Shown here: piece after piece, positions 34,637 through 43,179 of the stretch
Layout: each line of letters begins with the position of its first letter
Numbering within the stretch: the stretch's first letter is position 1
Source of the DNA: Loktanella sp.
Lineage (GTDB): Bacteria > Pseudomonadota > Alphaproteobacteria > Rhodobacterales > Rhodobacteraceae
Direction of reading: 5' to 3'
NCBI GenBank assembly: GCA_017390475.1
Contig: JAFPBO010000043.1
Span: 1 to 47,762, forward strand
DNA length: 47,762 nucleotides
Notes under the pieces: generated by a model
Seen by the model: only the letters and a program-made list of their open reading frames with translations
What the model was told of the DNA's origin: nothing
The model's database searches: none
Translations under genes and position numbers: made by a program

Positions 34637-35791
34637 TCACGCGCGGTCTTCGGCGCCCAATTGCCATGCGGCGAAAGCATAGACGCTGTTGGCCAGCCCC
34701 ACCGCCAGCACCAGCAAGGCCCATTCCCCGACAGAGGGGCTGTAATGCAGCAATTCCGGTGCCCAGGTGCCTTTGAACAAAGGCACCTGCTGGCCGCCGA
34801 TGATGAATTCATAGCGGCTGATCAGCAGCCCGACCATCACCAGAAAAGCAGCCAAAATCTGGATCATGCCGTTGGAACGGGTAGATTTCAGCACCATGAG
34901 CACAAAAGGCAGCGCAATGCAGCCCCACATGGCAAAGTGGAACAGCGGGTTGGCCACCAGATATTGCCAGACCTGCATCCCTTCGGCATTTGACCACAGG
35001 CCGGTCACCGCGCGTCCGGCATGCAGGATAAAGTGCAGACCAATGGAAATCGCGAACATCCGCGCCAGCGTGCCTTCGAACAACAGCCGGGTTTCGGGGC
35101 GCATATTGCCATGGTTGAACCCGTTCTTAAGGTGGCTGAAAAACACCGTAAAAGCCAGCGCTCCCATGAAGCTTTCGATCAGGAACACTACAGGCACATC
35201 GCCGCCAAACCACATCGGGCGCATCGCCATCATGCCGTAAACCGACCCCGCAACCAGCGTGACGATAAAGGCGAGTGCGGTCATCGGTATCATCAGGACG
35301 CTGCCTTTATCTTCGCGGGTGTTGATCTTTCCCAGAAGGACCAACGCCAGGAGCGCCGAATAGGCCGCGACCAGCAGCACCTTCCAGAACAGGGGCGACG
35401 CAGTTTGCAGGTTCAGCGGTGTAGCCCAGATCGCCACGAACGGATTACCCAGTTCCAGAAACAAGACCGCAACCCCGCCGATGATCGCTGCAAAGGCCAG
35501 CCACAGGCAGCGCCGGGCGACGGACCGAAACTCCTCCAACCCGAAGACATAGTAAAGCGAAGCCACCATCACCAATCCGGTCGAGGTCAGCAAAAAGTAG
35601 TCATAAACGACGATCGCAAAGCCCCAGAAAATCCCCGCATTGGTGGTGTTGAACTGCACCTTGCCAAAGGTGAACAGCTCATAAAGCACATAGCCCCCGC
35701 CAATTGCGAGCAGGACCAGCGCCACCACCAGATGCATTGCAAAGTGATTGCCCCGTGGTGCGCCGGGGGCGGTATCTGTCATCATAGTCAT
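34637..35791 (-). CDS. arxC: NrfD/PsrC-type membrane quinone subunit (ArxC-like)
   Basis: The protein has 384 residues with about eight to ten hydrophobic helices and no cofactor cysteines. NrfD features: IFWGFAIVVYDYFLLTSTG, ELGNPFVAIWATPLN and ISRYEFIIGGQQVPLF. It anchors the electron-transfer subunit and exchanges electrons with the quinone pool. It lies 20 bp after the Fe-S subunit gene; GGGAGGGAATG precedes the ATG at 35791. Confidence 0.85.
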   Translation of the reverse strand: MTMMTDTAPGAPRGNHFAMHLVVALVLLAIGGGYVLYELFTFGKVQFNTTNAGIFWGFAIVVYDYFLLTSTGLVMVASLYYVFGLEEFRSVARRCLWLAFAAIIGGVAVLFLELGNPFVAIWATPLNLQTASPLFWKVLLVAAYSALLALVLLGKINTREDKGSVLMIPMTALAFIVTLVAGSVYGMMAMRPMWFGGDVPVVFLIESFMGALAFTVFFSHLKNGFNHGNMRPETRLLFEGTLARMFAISIGLHFILHAGRAVTGLWSNAEGMQVWQYLVANPLFHFAMWGCIALPFVLMVLKSTRSNGMIQILAAFLVMVGLLISRYEFIIGGQQVPLFKGTWAPELLHYSPSVGEWALLVLAVGLANSVYAFAAWQLGAEDRA

Positions 35792-35811
35792 TTTTCATTC
35801 CCTCCCATAAC

Positions 35812-36570
35812 TCAGGACCGGCGCGAGCGGTTGCCCGGCACCACAGGTGACCCGCCACCCGACAGGTAATAGACCTTGGGCTTATTGCCGGTCTCTTCTT
35901 TCAGGCGCACGCCACCTTTGTCAGCGATCAACTGATTGACGTAGCTGTCGGGGTTATCCAGATCGCCAAAGAAACGTGATTTCGGCGCACAGACCCGCAC
36001 GCAGGCCGGAGTAAATTCCTTTGTCTCTGGGTTGTCTTCGTCCAGATCGGCGACACCTTCGGGGGCTTGGCTGATCTTGTGATAACAAAAGGTGCATTTG
36101 GACACGACGCCCTTGGGCTGGATGCCGATCCCCTTGGACGCATCCTCGTATTCATCGGGCATCTTGAAGGGCGGGTTCCAGGTTCGTTTGCCATCGCCGG
36201 GATAGGTGGCTTTGACATCGGGTTGCACCACAGGCGCTTCGTCCATGTAGAAGCGGACGCCATAGGGGCAGGCGACCATGCAATATTTACAGCCAATGCA
36301 TTTGTTCCAGTCCACCAGCACGACGCCAGTGCCTTCGTCCACATAGGTTGCCTTGGTCGGGCAGACGGATACGCAGCTTGGATTTTCACACTGCATGCAT
36401 GGGCGCGGCAACCACGACAGGTTCAAATGCGGATATTCGCCTTCGGAATAGAAAAGCACGTCCTGCCAGTTCTCGCCCGGAAGGCGGTTGTTTTCCATCG
36501 CGCAGGCCGTAGTGCAGGCCTGACACCCTGTGCAGGTTTCCAGGTCAATGACCATTCCCCATTTTGCCAT
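35812..36570 (-). CDS. arxB: 4 x [4Fe-4S] ferredoxin subunit (ArxB-like)
   Basis: The protein has 252 residues. Cluster motifs are C13TGCQACTTAC, then PCMQCENPSCVSVCP, KCIGCKYCMVACP, and KCTFC...PACVRVC, the four-cluster DmsB/PsrB/NrfC pattern. It passes electrons between the Mo subunit and the membrane subunit. Its gene follows the large subunit by 14 bp and is in the order A-B-C-D expected for arx and related phs/psr/ttr operons. Confidence 0.9.
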   Translation of the reverse strand: MAKWGMVIDLETCTGCQACTTACAMENNRLPGENWQDVLFYSEGEYPHLNLSWLPRPCMQCENPSCVSVCPTKATYVDEGTGVVLVDWNKCIGCKYCMVACPYGVRFYMDEAPVVQPDVKATYPGDGKRTWNPPFKMPDEYEDASKGIGIQPKGVVSKCTFCYHKISQAPEGVADLDEDNPETKEFTPACVRVCAPKSRFFGDLDNPDSYVNQLIADKGGVRLKEETGNKPKVYYLSGGGSPVVPGNRSRRS

Positions 36571-36584
36571 AATCGTATCCTCCC

Positions 36585-39239
36585 TCAGGCCTTGGTCACG
36601 TTGACCTTGCTGGAATAATAGTTTGCCTGCCCGGTGATCCGGTCAGACACGTTCACGGTCGCTTCGCCCGCATGTTCAGTTGGCACCGCCTTGGACCAGC
36701 GGCCCGCAGCCCAATGGCCATATTCCATCGGCAGCACGATCGTATCGGGCCGTACGCCCTGAAAATACCGCGCCGTCACCTCGACCGAGCCGACATCAGA
36801 GGTGATCTTGATCCGGTCGCCATCACTGATGTTGCGCGCACGCGCGGTATCGGGATGGATTTCGCAGAACGCCTGCCCGCGGCCACCGATGGTGGGTTGC
36901 AGATGCGCGATCACCATCGGGATGTTGTGCCCGCGACCTTCGGCATGCAGCGCCACTTTGGGCGTGACCAGATGCAGATCGCCGCCACCGTGATGCACCG
37001 GCTCTTCCCAGATCGGGAACATCAGATTGGCCGGGTCTCGCCCGGTTTTCTCCGCGATCCAATCAGAGTTTTGCTCCATCAGGCCAGAGCGGAATTCGAA
37101 CTTGCCAGATGGTGTCGGAAACACGATCTGTTTCACCTCTTCCGGCGTCATCTCGATACTGTAATCCGTGCCATCCCATTTGTAGAACGTGCCACCGATC
37201 TGGCGATAGATGTAACGGCGCTTGTACCAGACGCCCTTTTCCTTCCAGGATTCAAAATCATTGACCCCGTTGTCACCTGGATCAGCGCGGAACCCTTCGG
37301 CCAGATGGCGCAGCACGTTTTCGGTATCGCCAAGTTCGCGGTAATATTCGCCCATCGGCCCGTTGATCCGCTTGCCAATCTCGATCAGCACATCGCCGTA
37401 ATATTTGGTGTCATGGATTGGCTCAATCGCGGGGACCCGCAGCTGGGTCATGGGGAAGCCCTGGAACGGATAGGTCGGCGAGTCCTGCAAGCGTTCCAGA
37501 TAGGTGTGATCTGGCAGGATGAGATCTGCGTAATGCCCGGTTTCCGACGGGAACGGCGAAGTGTCGATAATGAAGACGTCTTTTAGCGCCTCTTCCCAGA
37601 CCTGCCCGTTCGGAGCGGTCCAGATCGGGTTGGTCAGGTAGAACATCATCGTGTCGAGCTTGTAGGGATCACCCGCCAGATGGTTCGGCCCGACATCCTG
37701 CATCATGTTGTTGGCCATGAGATAGCCATCCTCATGCCCCTTTTTGTCAATGCGAGGAAAATCCTTCCAATTGCCGTTCTGTGCCCAGTCATCCATGTAG
37801 TCGTTGGCATCGGCAGGCATCGGGCCATAGCTGGGGCCCATCTGCCCCATCATGCCGCCTTTGGCATAGAAAGCCCCCACGAGCGCATTCAACGAATGGA
37901 TGGCCATGCCGTTATAGATGCCGTTCGAATGGGCATGCGCGCCGCGTTCGTAGATTGCCATGGCCGGGCGCGTGGTGCCGAATTCACGCGCGACGGTGCG
38001 GATCGTCTCAGCCGGTATATCTGTCAGCTCTGCCGCCCATTCGGGGCTGCGGTCCTTCAGTTCGATATTCCACCATTCGACAAGCCCATGCACCCAGCGT
38101 TCATTGAACCGACCGGTAGCTACATTGGGGACCGGCCCGTCTGCGGGTTCATCATCATAGACCAGCGCATCAAGTGGAACGACAGTGCCGCCTTCGGGCG
38201 AATCGAGCGACGGCTCCTGCGGAAGGTTAGCCTCTTGATCAACGCTGGTGCTGTTTGGCACGGGCTGGGCTGTCGCGGCAACTGGCACGTCCTGACCGGG
38301 AACGAAGCGGTTCACACCGTCGTCGAAATCGCCAACAAAGCTTTTCTCCCACAGCCCTTCGGCCAGGATGACATGAGCGATTGCCAGCGCCAGCGCACCA
38401 TCCCGGCCCGGCTTGATCAACAAGGCGCGGTCGGATGCCGCAAGCGTGGTGTTCATATGCACATCAACAGCCGTCACGCGGGTTTTCGGCGTCTTGCGGC
38501 CACGGATATGGCCCCAGACCTGCATGTTGTTGTTATAGGGGCGGAACGCCTCCAGAAACCCTACGCCGAACATCAGGATATAGTTGGTATTGTTATAGTC
38601 GTAAGAATTATAGGCGGCGTTGCCCTCAACCATTTTTTTGGAAATAATCGATCCGTCCGAACACATCGAGCTATGCCCGATCGCCACGTTGGGCGATCCG
38701 TAAAGCTGACCGAAAGCGCCGTGCAGCCCGGCACAGGACGCCCCCCAGCCACGGCCATAAAGCAACGCAAAACGGTGGCTTTCACCAGCATCGCGCAGGT
38801 TGTTCAAGCGGCCTGCGACGGTATCCAGCGCCTCGTCCCACGAAATCGGCACGAAACCAGGATCTTCATCGCGGCCCTTGCTGGGGTTGGTGCGCTTCAT
38901 CGGGCCGCGCCAGCGGTCTGGGTCATATAGGACATAGGTCCCAAGCGGCCCCTTGGGGCAGAGTTTGCCGTTCGAAATCGGGTGATCCGCCGTGCCATAG
39001 ATCGCATGCACCCGGCCATCGGTGGTGTAGACGTCGATGCCGCAACGCGCCGGGCATTGGTGACAGATGTTCTTGGTGATCACCGTATTGGGTTTGGCGC
39101 GCGCGGTCTGCGCCTCGGCGCTGGTCGCTTCCATTCCGGTGCCGGGTATGCCGACAACGGCAGCGGCGGTCGCCGCGCCGGTCACACCTGTGGCCTGAAG
39201 AAACCTGCGGCGGCTGACATTGGTGTTGATTTCATCCAT
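36585..39239 (-). CDS. arxA: Arsenite oxidase large subunit, ArxA type (DMSO-reductase family)
   Basis: The protein has 884 residues. Its Tat signal is SRRRFLQA at 9-16. The [4Fe-4S] cysteines are C59, C62, C66 and C94 (NICHQCPARC...KLCPKG), and the probable Mo ligand is Cys193 in GHSSMCSDG. YGRGWG at 161-166 matches the XGRGWG motif that, as I recall, is reported to mark ArxA against ArrA. The bis-MGD domains are complete (FDD...VVPLDAL, HTYLERLQDSPTYPFQG). It should oxidise As(III) to As(V) in the periplasm with quinone as acceptor, in the reverse sense of the related ArrA. It has a long acidic/proline insertion at about 318-375. It starts 8 bp before the B' stop. Alternative: another PsrA/PhsA/TtrA-like reductase. 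Confidence 0.78.
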   Translation of the reverse strand: MDEINTNVSRRRFLQATGVTGAATAAAVVGIPGTGMEATSAEAQTARAKPNTVITKNICHQCPARCGIDVYTTDGRVHAIYGTADHPISNGKLCPKGPLGTYVLYDPDRWRGPMKRTNPSKGRDEDPGFVPISWDEALDTVAGRLNNLRDAGESHRFALLYGRGWGASCAGLHGAFGQLYGSPNVAIGHSSMCSDGSIISKKMVEGNAAYNSYDYNNTNYILMFGVGFLEAFRPYNNNMQVWGHIRGRKTPKTRVTAVDVHMNTTLAASDRALLIKPGRDGALALAIAHVILAEGLWEKSFVGDFDDGVNRFVPGQDVPVAATAQPVPNSTSVDQEANLPQEPSLDSPEGGTVVPLDALVYDDEPADGPVPNVATGRFNERWVHGLVEWWNIELKDRSPEWAAELTDIPAETIRTVAREFGTTRPAMAIYERGAHAHSNGIYNGMAIHSLNALVGAFYAKGGMMGQMGPSYGPMPADANDYMDDWAQNGNWKDFPRIDKKGHEDGYLMANNMMQDVGPNHLAGDPYKLDTMMFYLTNPIWTAPNGQVWEEALKDVFIIDTSPFPSETGHYADLILPDHTYLERLQDSPTYPFQGFPMTQLRVPAIEPIHDTKYYGDVLIEIGKRINGPMGEYYRELGDTENVLRHLAEGFRADPGDNGVNDFESWKEKGVWYKRRYIYRQIGGTFYKWDGTDYSIEMTPEEVKQIVFPTPSGKFEFRSGLMEQNSDWIAEKTGRDPANLMFPIWEEPVHHGGGDLHLVTPKVALHAEGRGHNIPMVIAHLQPTIGGRGQAFCEIHPDTARARNISDGDRIKITSDVGSVEVTARYFQGVRPDTIVLPMEYGHWAAGRWSKAVPTEHAGEATVNVSDRITGQANYYSSKVNVTKA

Positions 39240-40323
39240 GTGGATATTCCTCCCCTTCGTGCAAAATCTTGTGTTGGCGCCGCATCAGACCATGGCCAAG
39301 TGCTGCGATAGCGTTGTCGCGGGCACAGGCGGTGCAGGTGGACTGGCCGACGTTGGGTGTGAAGCGTGACCGGCAGAGGCTGCAGGTCGCGCGGGGTTCG
39401 GTCAGAAGAACATCAGATCCGGTAAAATGCCATGATTCAGCAGGCTCGAAGGCAATCAGCCCGGTCGCGACGCAGATACCGCATTCTGTGCAAGCGGTCG
39501 GATCAAAGATCAGCGCGCGGCTTGCCGCATCCTCGGTCACTTTCAGCGCATTGGTGGGGCAGAGGCGCGCCAACACATTCAAATCGGCAACCGGGCCGGT
39601 CACCTGCGCCTTCGGGAAAAGGCTGCGCGGCACGGCGTTCGTTCTCGCAATCCTGGCAAGCTGCGCTGCGCGCTGTGCAAGCCGCGGCGTGACGGTTTTG
39701 TCAGGGATGTTATCGACGGGAACGTTGAGCGCATCATTGTCCGCCAGCGCGTTGAACAATCTGCGCCGCGATGGGTTATCGGTGGGGGCTTGCGGCGCAG
39801 GCTTGGCGCGCCAGTCCGACAAAGGCTCTTGCGCGACATGCACCCGCTGCGGCACATCAAGTAATGCCATTTCTGCATTCACTTCACCCACCGTCTGCGC
39901 CCAAGGCGTCGACACGCCGCCCGAAAGCGCACAATCACGGCACCAGCCACGATCCACCAGCGTCACATCACCCTGCTCCAGCGCCGCGCGCAAATGCCCA
40001 TCGGTCAATCCGCCCAAACAGGGCACTGCACGCCCTGCGGGCTTGCGGACGCGGGCACAATCCAACCGCGCGGCTGGACCGAAAAACGCGACATTGATCG
40101 CACCCGTCGGACAAGACGGCGCGCAAAGCCCGCAGCCAGAGCAGGCCTCCACTTGAATGGTCACATCCCGGCCGTGAATGGCGATCGCATATTCAGGGCA
40201 CGCCACAGCACAGGCGTTGCAGGCGGCATCGGGCCGCTGCACCGTCAGACATGCCGACAAGGCAAGCCGCATCGGCACAGCTGACGCGTTTCGCGCAGTA
40301 TTTCTGGCGCGGATGGCTGTCAT
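39232..40323 (-). CDS. Multi-[4Fe-4S] ferredoxin protein (ArxB'-like)
   Basis: The protein has 363 residues from ATG 40323, with GGGAGGGATC upstream; a longer frame to 40521 is upstream DNA. Four cluster motifs: CNACAVACP, CSGCGLCAPSCP, CTECGICVAT (fourth ligand displaced), and the C-terminal CSLC...CTACARD. The middle part is basic. It begins the operon and its stop overlaps the arxA start by 8 bp, so the two are coupled. An extra ferredoxin gene upstream of arxA, named arxB', is reported for arx clusters; the name here is by that analogy. Without a signal peptide it is probably cytoplasmic or exported only with a partner. Confidence 0.7.
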   Translation of the reverse strand: MTAIRARNTARNASAVPMRLALSACLTVQRPDAACNACAVACPEYAIAIHGRDVTIQVEACSGCGLCAPSCPTGAINVAFFGPAARLDCARVRKPAGRAVPCLGGLTDGHLRAALEQGDVTLVDRGWCRDCALSGGVSTPWAQTVGEVNAEMALLDVPQRVHVAQEPLSDWRAKPAPQAPTDNPSRRRLFNALADNDALNVPVDNIPDKTVTPRLAQRAAQLARIARTNAVPRSLFPKAQVTGPVADLNVLARLCPTNALKVTEDAASRALIFDPTACTECGICVATGLIAFEPAESWHFTGSDVLLTEPRATCSLCRSRFTPNVGQSTCTACARDNAIAALGHGLMRRQHKILHEGEEYPHG

Positions 40324-40464
40324 GATCCCTCCCTGGCGGCAGGTGCATTGCTGCACGTGCTGGCTTGGTCCCCGAGTGCAGGATAGCAGATTGCATGCCG
40401 CGCCATACCGAAACACACGGTGGATTACGTCGCATATCCCACTGATTTTTATGTATATATCAGG

Positions 40465-40484
40465 GCGTCCGGATTTCCGGACGC
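40465..40484. terminator. Hairpin between the sensory operon and arxB'
   Basis: GCGTCCGG/CCGGACGC, an 8-bp perfect stem with loop ATTT, lies 20 bp past the arxR stop on the minus strand. The T run after it is poor (CCTGATATATAC), so it may be a weak terminator or a regulatory dyad in the arx promoter. Confidence 0.45.
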
Positions 40485-40504
40485 TTGCGTCCGACATGCT
40501 TGCG

Positions 40505-41758
40505 TCAAGATTGCGGATCAATCCCGAGCTTTTGCATCTTGTCCCACAGGGTAGACCGGCCGACCTGCAGCAGCTTTGCCGCTGCGGTCAGCGACCCGTT
40601 ACAATGCGCCAAGGCCCGTTCGATCTGCACTCTTTCAGCAGCATCCCGGGTTTCGGCCAAAGGCACGAAGCTGCCATCGTTGGGGCTACGAGCATCGCCG
40701 ACACCTTCGGGGAAAAGGTCGGTGGGGAACAACATGTCCCCCTCCGCAACCGCCATCGCTCGCATCAAGCGGGACCGTAATTCGCGCCCGTTTCCCGGCC
40801 ACTCATAGACCCGCGCAGCCGTATCTGCCTGCGCAGACACACCCCGCAAAGGTTGGGCACGGCGCGCATTCATCCCGTCAAACAGCCGTGCCAGCAGCCA
40901 TGACACATCGTCAGGGCGCGCGCGCAGCGGCGGGATCGTGACCGGTAGAACCGAAAGGTGAAAATAAAGATCGGGCCGCAGATCACTGGGGCTAAAATCC
41001 GGCCCTGCGGTGACAACCAACCGTGGACCGCCATTGCCTGACCACATCCTTGCCAACAGTGCGCTTTGCAATGCGTCAGAGGCGGCGGTGATCTGTTCCA
41101 GCAGGATCACACCCTCGCCTGCCCGTGCGAATAGCCCGGTTTGGGGCGTAAACAGCGTATCATGCAGCACATTGGCACTGTCGCGGGTCAGATCGCACGT
41201 CACAAAGGGCGCAGCACAGCGGTCCGACAGACGGTGCAGGCGTTGCGCGACAGCACGTTTGCCGGTGCCTGCCTCGCCCAGCAGCAGCACCGGTTCATCA
41301 CGGGCTGCGACGCGCACCAGATCCGCATCCAGCGCCTTGCAAGCTTGTGAGACGCCGAACCACGCCCCGGTTCCTGCATCGGGCAAAGGCGCTGTCACCT
41401 GCACCAACCGGGATATGATATCAGTGATCTCGAACGGCTTGAGGACGTAATCCGCGGCACCTGAACGTAACAAGCGCACCGCTTGATCGGTCGCACCGGC
41501 ACCAGTCATAAAGACAAAAGGCGGCGGATGGCCATGATCGCACAGGCGCAGAAACAGGTCCTCGCCCGACCCATCGGGCAAACGAATATCACAAAGCACT
41601 GCGTCAAAAGGGATACGCGGCGTCCGCAATGCCCCAAGCGCGCGGTGCAGGGTTTTATGCCAGACGACCCTTGCGCCTTCCAGCTCCAGTCGTTGTAACA
41701 ATGACGCGCCCATGATCTCGTCATCTTCGATCAGCGCGATATGACGGCCTTCAAGCAT
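40505..41758 (-). CDS. arxR: NtrC-family response regulator (ArxR-like), no GAFTGA motif
   Basis: The protein has 417 residues from MLEGRHIALIEDDE. The receiver domain has Asp57 (LCDIRLPD), Thr85 and Lys107. The AAA+ domain has Walker A GEAGTGK at 161-167, but the Walker B region reads GVILLEQI rather than GTLFLDEI, and no GAFTGA sigma-54 contact motif is seen between them. The Fis-type HTH is intact at the C-terminus (GSLTAAAKLLQVGRSTLWDKM). Known NtrC-like proteins without GAFTGA (Rhodobacter NtrC, HupR) act with sigma-70. Its start overlaps the arxS stop by 8 bp. It probably controls arxB'ABCD. Confidence 0.82.
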   Translation of the reverse strand: MLEGRHIALIEDDEIMGASLLQRLELEGARVVWHKTLHRALGALRTPRIPFDAVLCDIRLPDGSGEDLFLRLCDHGHPPPFVFMTGAGATDQAVRLLRSGAADYVLKPFEITDIISRLVQVTAPLPDAGTGAWFGVSQACKALDADLVRVAARDEPVLLLGEAGTGKRAVAQRLHRLSDRCAAPFVTCDLTRDSANVLHDTLFTPQTGLFARAGEGVILLEQITAASDALQSALLARMWSGNGGPRLVVTAGPDFSPSDLRPDLYFHLSVLPVTIPPLRARPDDVSWLLARLFDGMNARRAQPLRGVSAQADTAARVYEWPGNGRELRSRLMRAMAVAEGDMLFPTDLFPEGVGDARSPNDGSFVPLAETRDAAERVQIERALAHCNGSLTAAAKLLQVGRSTLWDKMQKLGIDPQS

Positions 41759-43175
41759 CGTCTTGGGTCCACAGTGGCAAATCAACCTCGATCATATGAT
41801 AGCCGGCGTCAGTCTGACCAAGCGCGATCCGCCCGTCCAGCTGGTTTACCAGATCGCGGACCAACCGCAGACCCAGACCGCCCCCCGGCTCTACCGGATC
41901 ATCGCTCAGCAACCGGGGCCGTAGATGCGCGGGCAGACCGGGGCCACTATCCCAGATACGCAGGTGCATCATCTGATCCCGCGCCGCAACATGTAGACCC
42001 AAGCGCCCGTCCACAGGCGTCGCGCCCGCAGCGTTCAGCAACAAATTAAGAACGATCTGGCGGACAGGGCCTGCAAACAAACCGCTGCAATCAGCGTTGG
42101 TGATTGCGACATGCCAATCAAGGCTCTGGTTCAGCCGCTCGACCTCTGGCCGGATCAGCTGGTGCAGGTCATCAAAATCCGCAGGTGTCAAGGGCAACGC
42201 GGATTGATCGCTGCGGTGCATATGCAGCGTCGTCTGCACCACCTCGCGCATCTGTTTCAATCCACGTTCCAGAATACCGGCAGACTGCTGCACGACATCG
42301 GGACGATCTGGATAGCGTTGCAATGTATCGGTGGCGTTTAGCAGACCACCCAGCGGATTGTTGATCTCATGCGCCAGCGTCCCAGCAAGACGGCCAAGGC
42401 TGACGAACCGTTCGCGTTCCGATAGCCGCTTTTCGGTCAGACCACGCGCCTCTACCGCACGGATCATACCGTTGTAGGTCTGGTAGAGATTGGCGAGTTC
42501 GGTGTCATATTGCGGGATCATCGCCTCTGGAAAGGCGCGCGACGCGCCACCGGGCTGTGACATCTCGCGCGACAGTCGCCCGATCGGAGCCAGCACCCGG
42601 CGGATTAGGACGTATCCAGCGGACGCCAGAACAAGCGTCGCCGTCAGATTGCCCGCTATCAGCCAAAACCATGTCTGGCGCCGTTCTGCGGCCAGTTCGG
42701 TAACGTCAAAGTCGATGATCAAGGCGGCGATTGTCCGGCCCTGAAAGTCAACATTCTGCCGCAGGGAAATCTGATCCTGCGCGCTGTCATAATTGAGTTG
42801 TCCGACAGGCGTTGCCGCATTAATCAGGGCAACGCCCGGCGCACCGACCGGATGGATATCCGGCTGCGTGGCTACAATCACCCTGCCCTGCTCATCGACA
42901 AGTGCCGCAGCAACGGGGGAAAAGCCACCGACTCGCTGCGTGGCGCGGTCCAGCACATCGAACATTTCCCAAATGTCCTGACGCTGGATCAACGGCGCCA
43001 GCGTCGTTGATAAAGTCGCAAATTCCGATTGCGCCAGATCGGAAAGCTGGCGTTCCTGCGACCGCACCAGCGCGGTCAAAACAAGCTGCGAGGCGATGAT
43101 CCCCATCACCACCATCAGCCCAGAGACCATCAAAGGCACCCGCACACTTAGCGGCAAGGTCAAACGCAGCGGCAT
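41751..43175 (-). CDS. arxS: Sensor histidine kinase (ArxS-like)
   Basis: The protein has 474 residues from ATG 43175, five bases after the arxX stop; an earlier in-frame GTG at 43199 overlaps arxX. Helix 1 lies at about 13-37, a periplasmic domain of about 130 residues, helix 2 at about 170-192, a HAMP-like region, HisKA with phospho-acceptor His269 in GTLAHEINNPLGG, and HATPase_c with N box NLLLNAAGATP, G1 DSGPGLP and G2 GGGLGLRLV. It should respond to the periplasmic sensor encoded just upstream and phosphorylate ArxR. Confidence 0.88.
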   Translation of the reverse strand: MPLRLTLPLSVRVPLMVSGLMVVMGIIASQLVLTALVRSQERQLSDLAQSEFATLSTTLAPLIQRQDIWEMFDVLDRATQRVGGFSPVAAALVDEQGRVIVATQPDIHPVGAPGVALINAATPVGQLNYDSAQDQISLRQNVDFQGRTIAALIIDFDVTELAAERRQTWFWLIAGNLTATLVLASAGYVLIRRVLAPIGRLSREMSQPGGASRAFPEAMIPQYDTELANLYQTYNGMIRAVEARGLTEKRLSERERFVSLGRLAGTLAHEINNPLGGLLNATDTLQRYPDRPDVVQQSAGILERGLKQMREVVQTTLHMHRSDQSALPLTPADFDDLHQLIRPEVERLNQSLDWHVAITNADCSGLFAGPVRQIVLNLLLNAAGATPVDGRLGLHVAARDQMMHLRIWDSGPGLPAHLRPRLLSDDPVEPGGGLGLRLVRDLVNQLDGRIALGQTDAGYHMIEVDLPLWTQDDA

Positions 43176-43179
43176 CCGG

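Noticed and set aside
40324-40504. Sigma-54 promoter upstream of the ArxB'-like gene
   Set aside because: Looked for GG-N10-GC on the minus strand. TGGC...TGC elements are present but with spacing of eight, so not a valid -24/-12 site.
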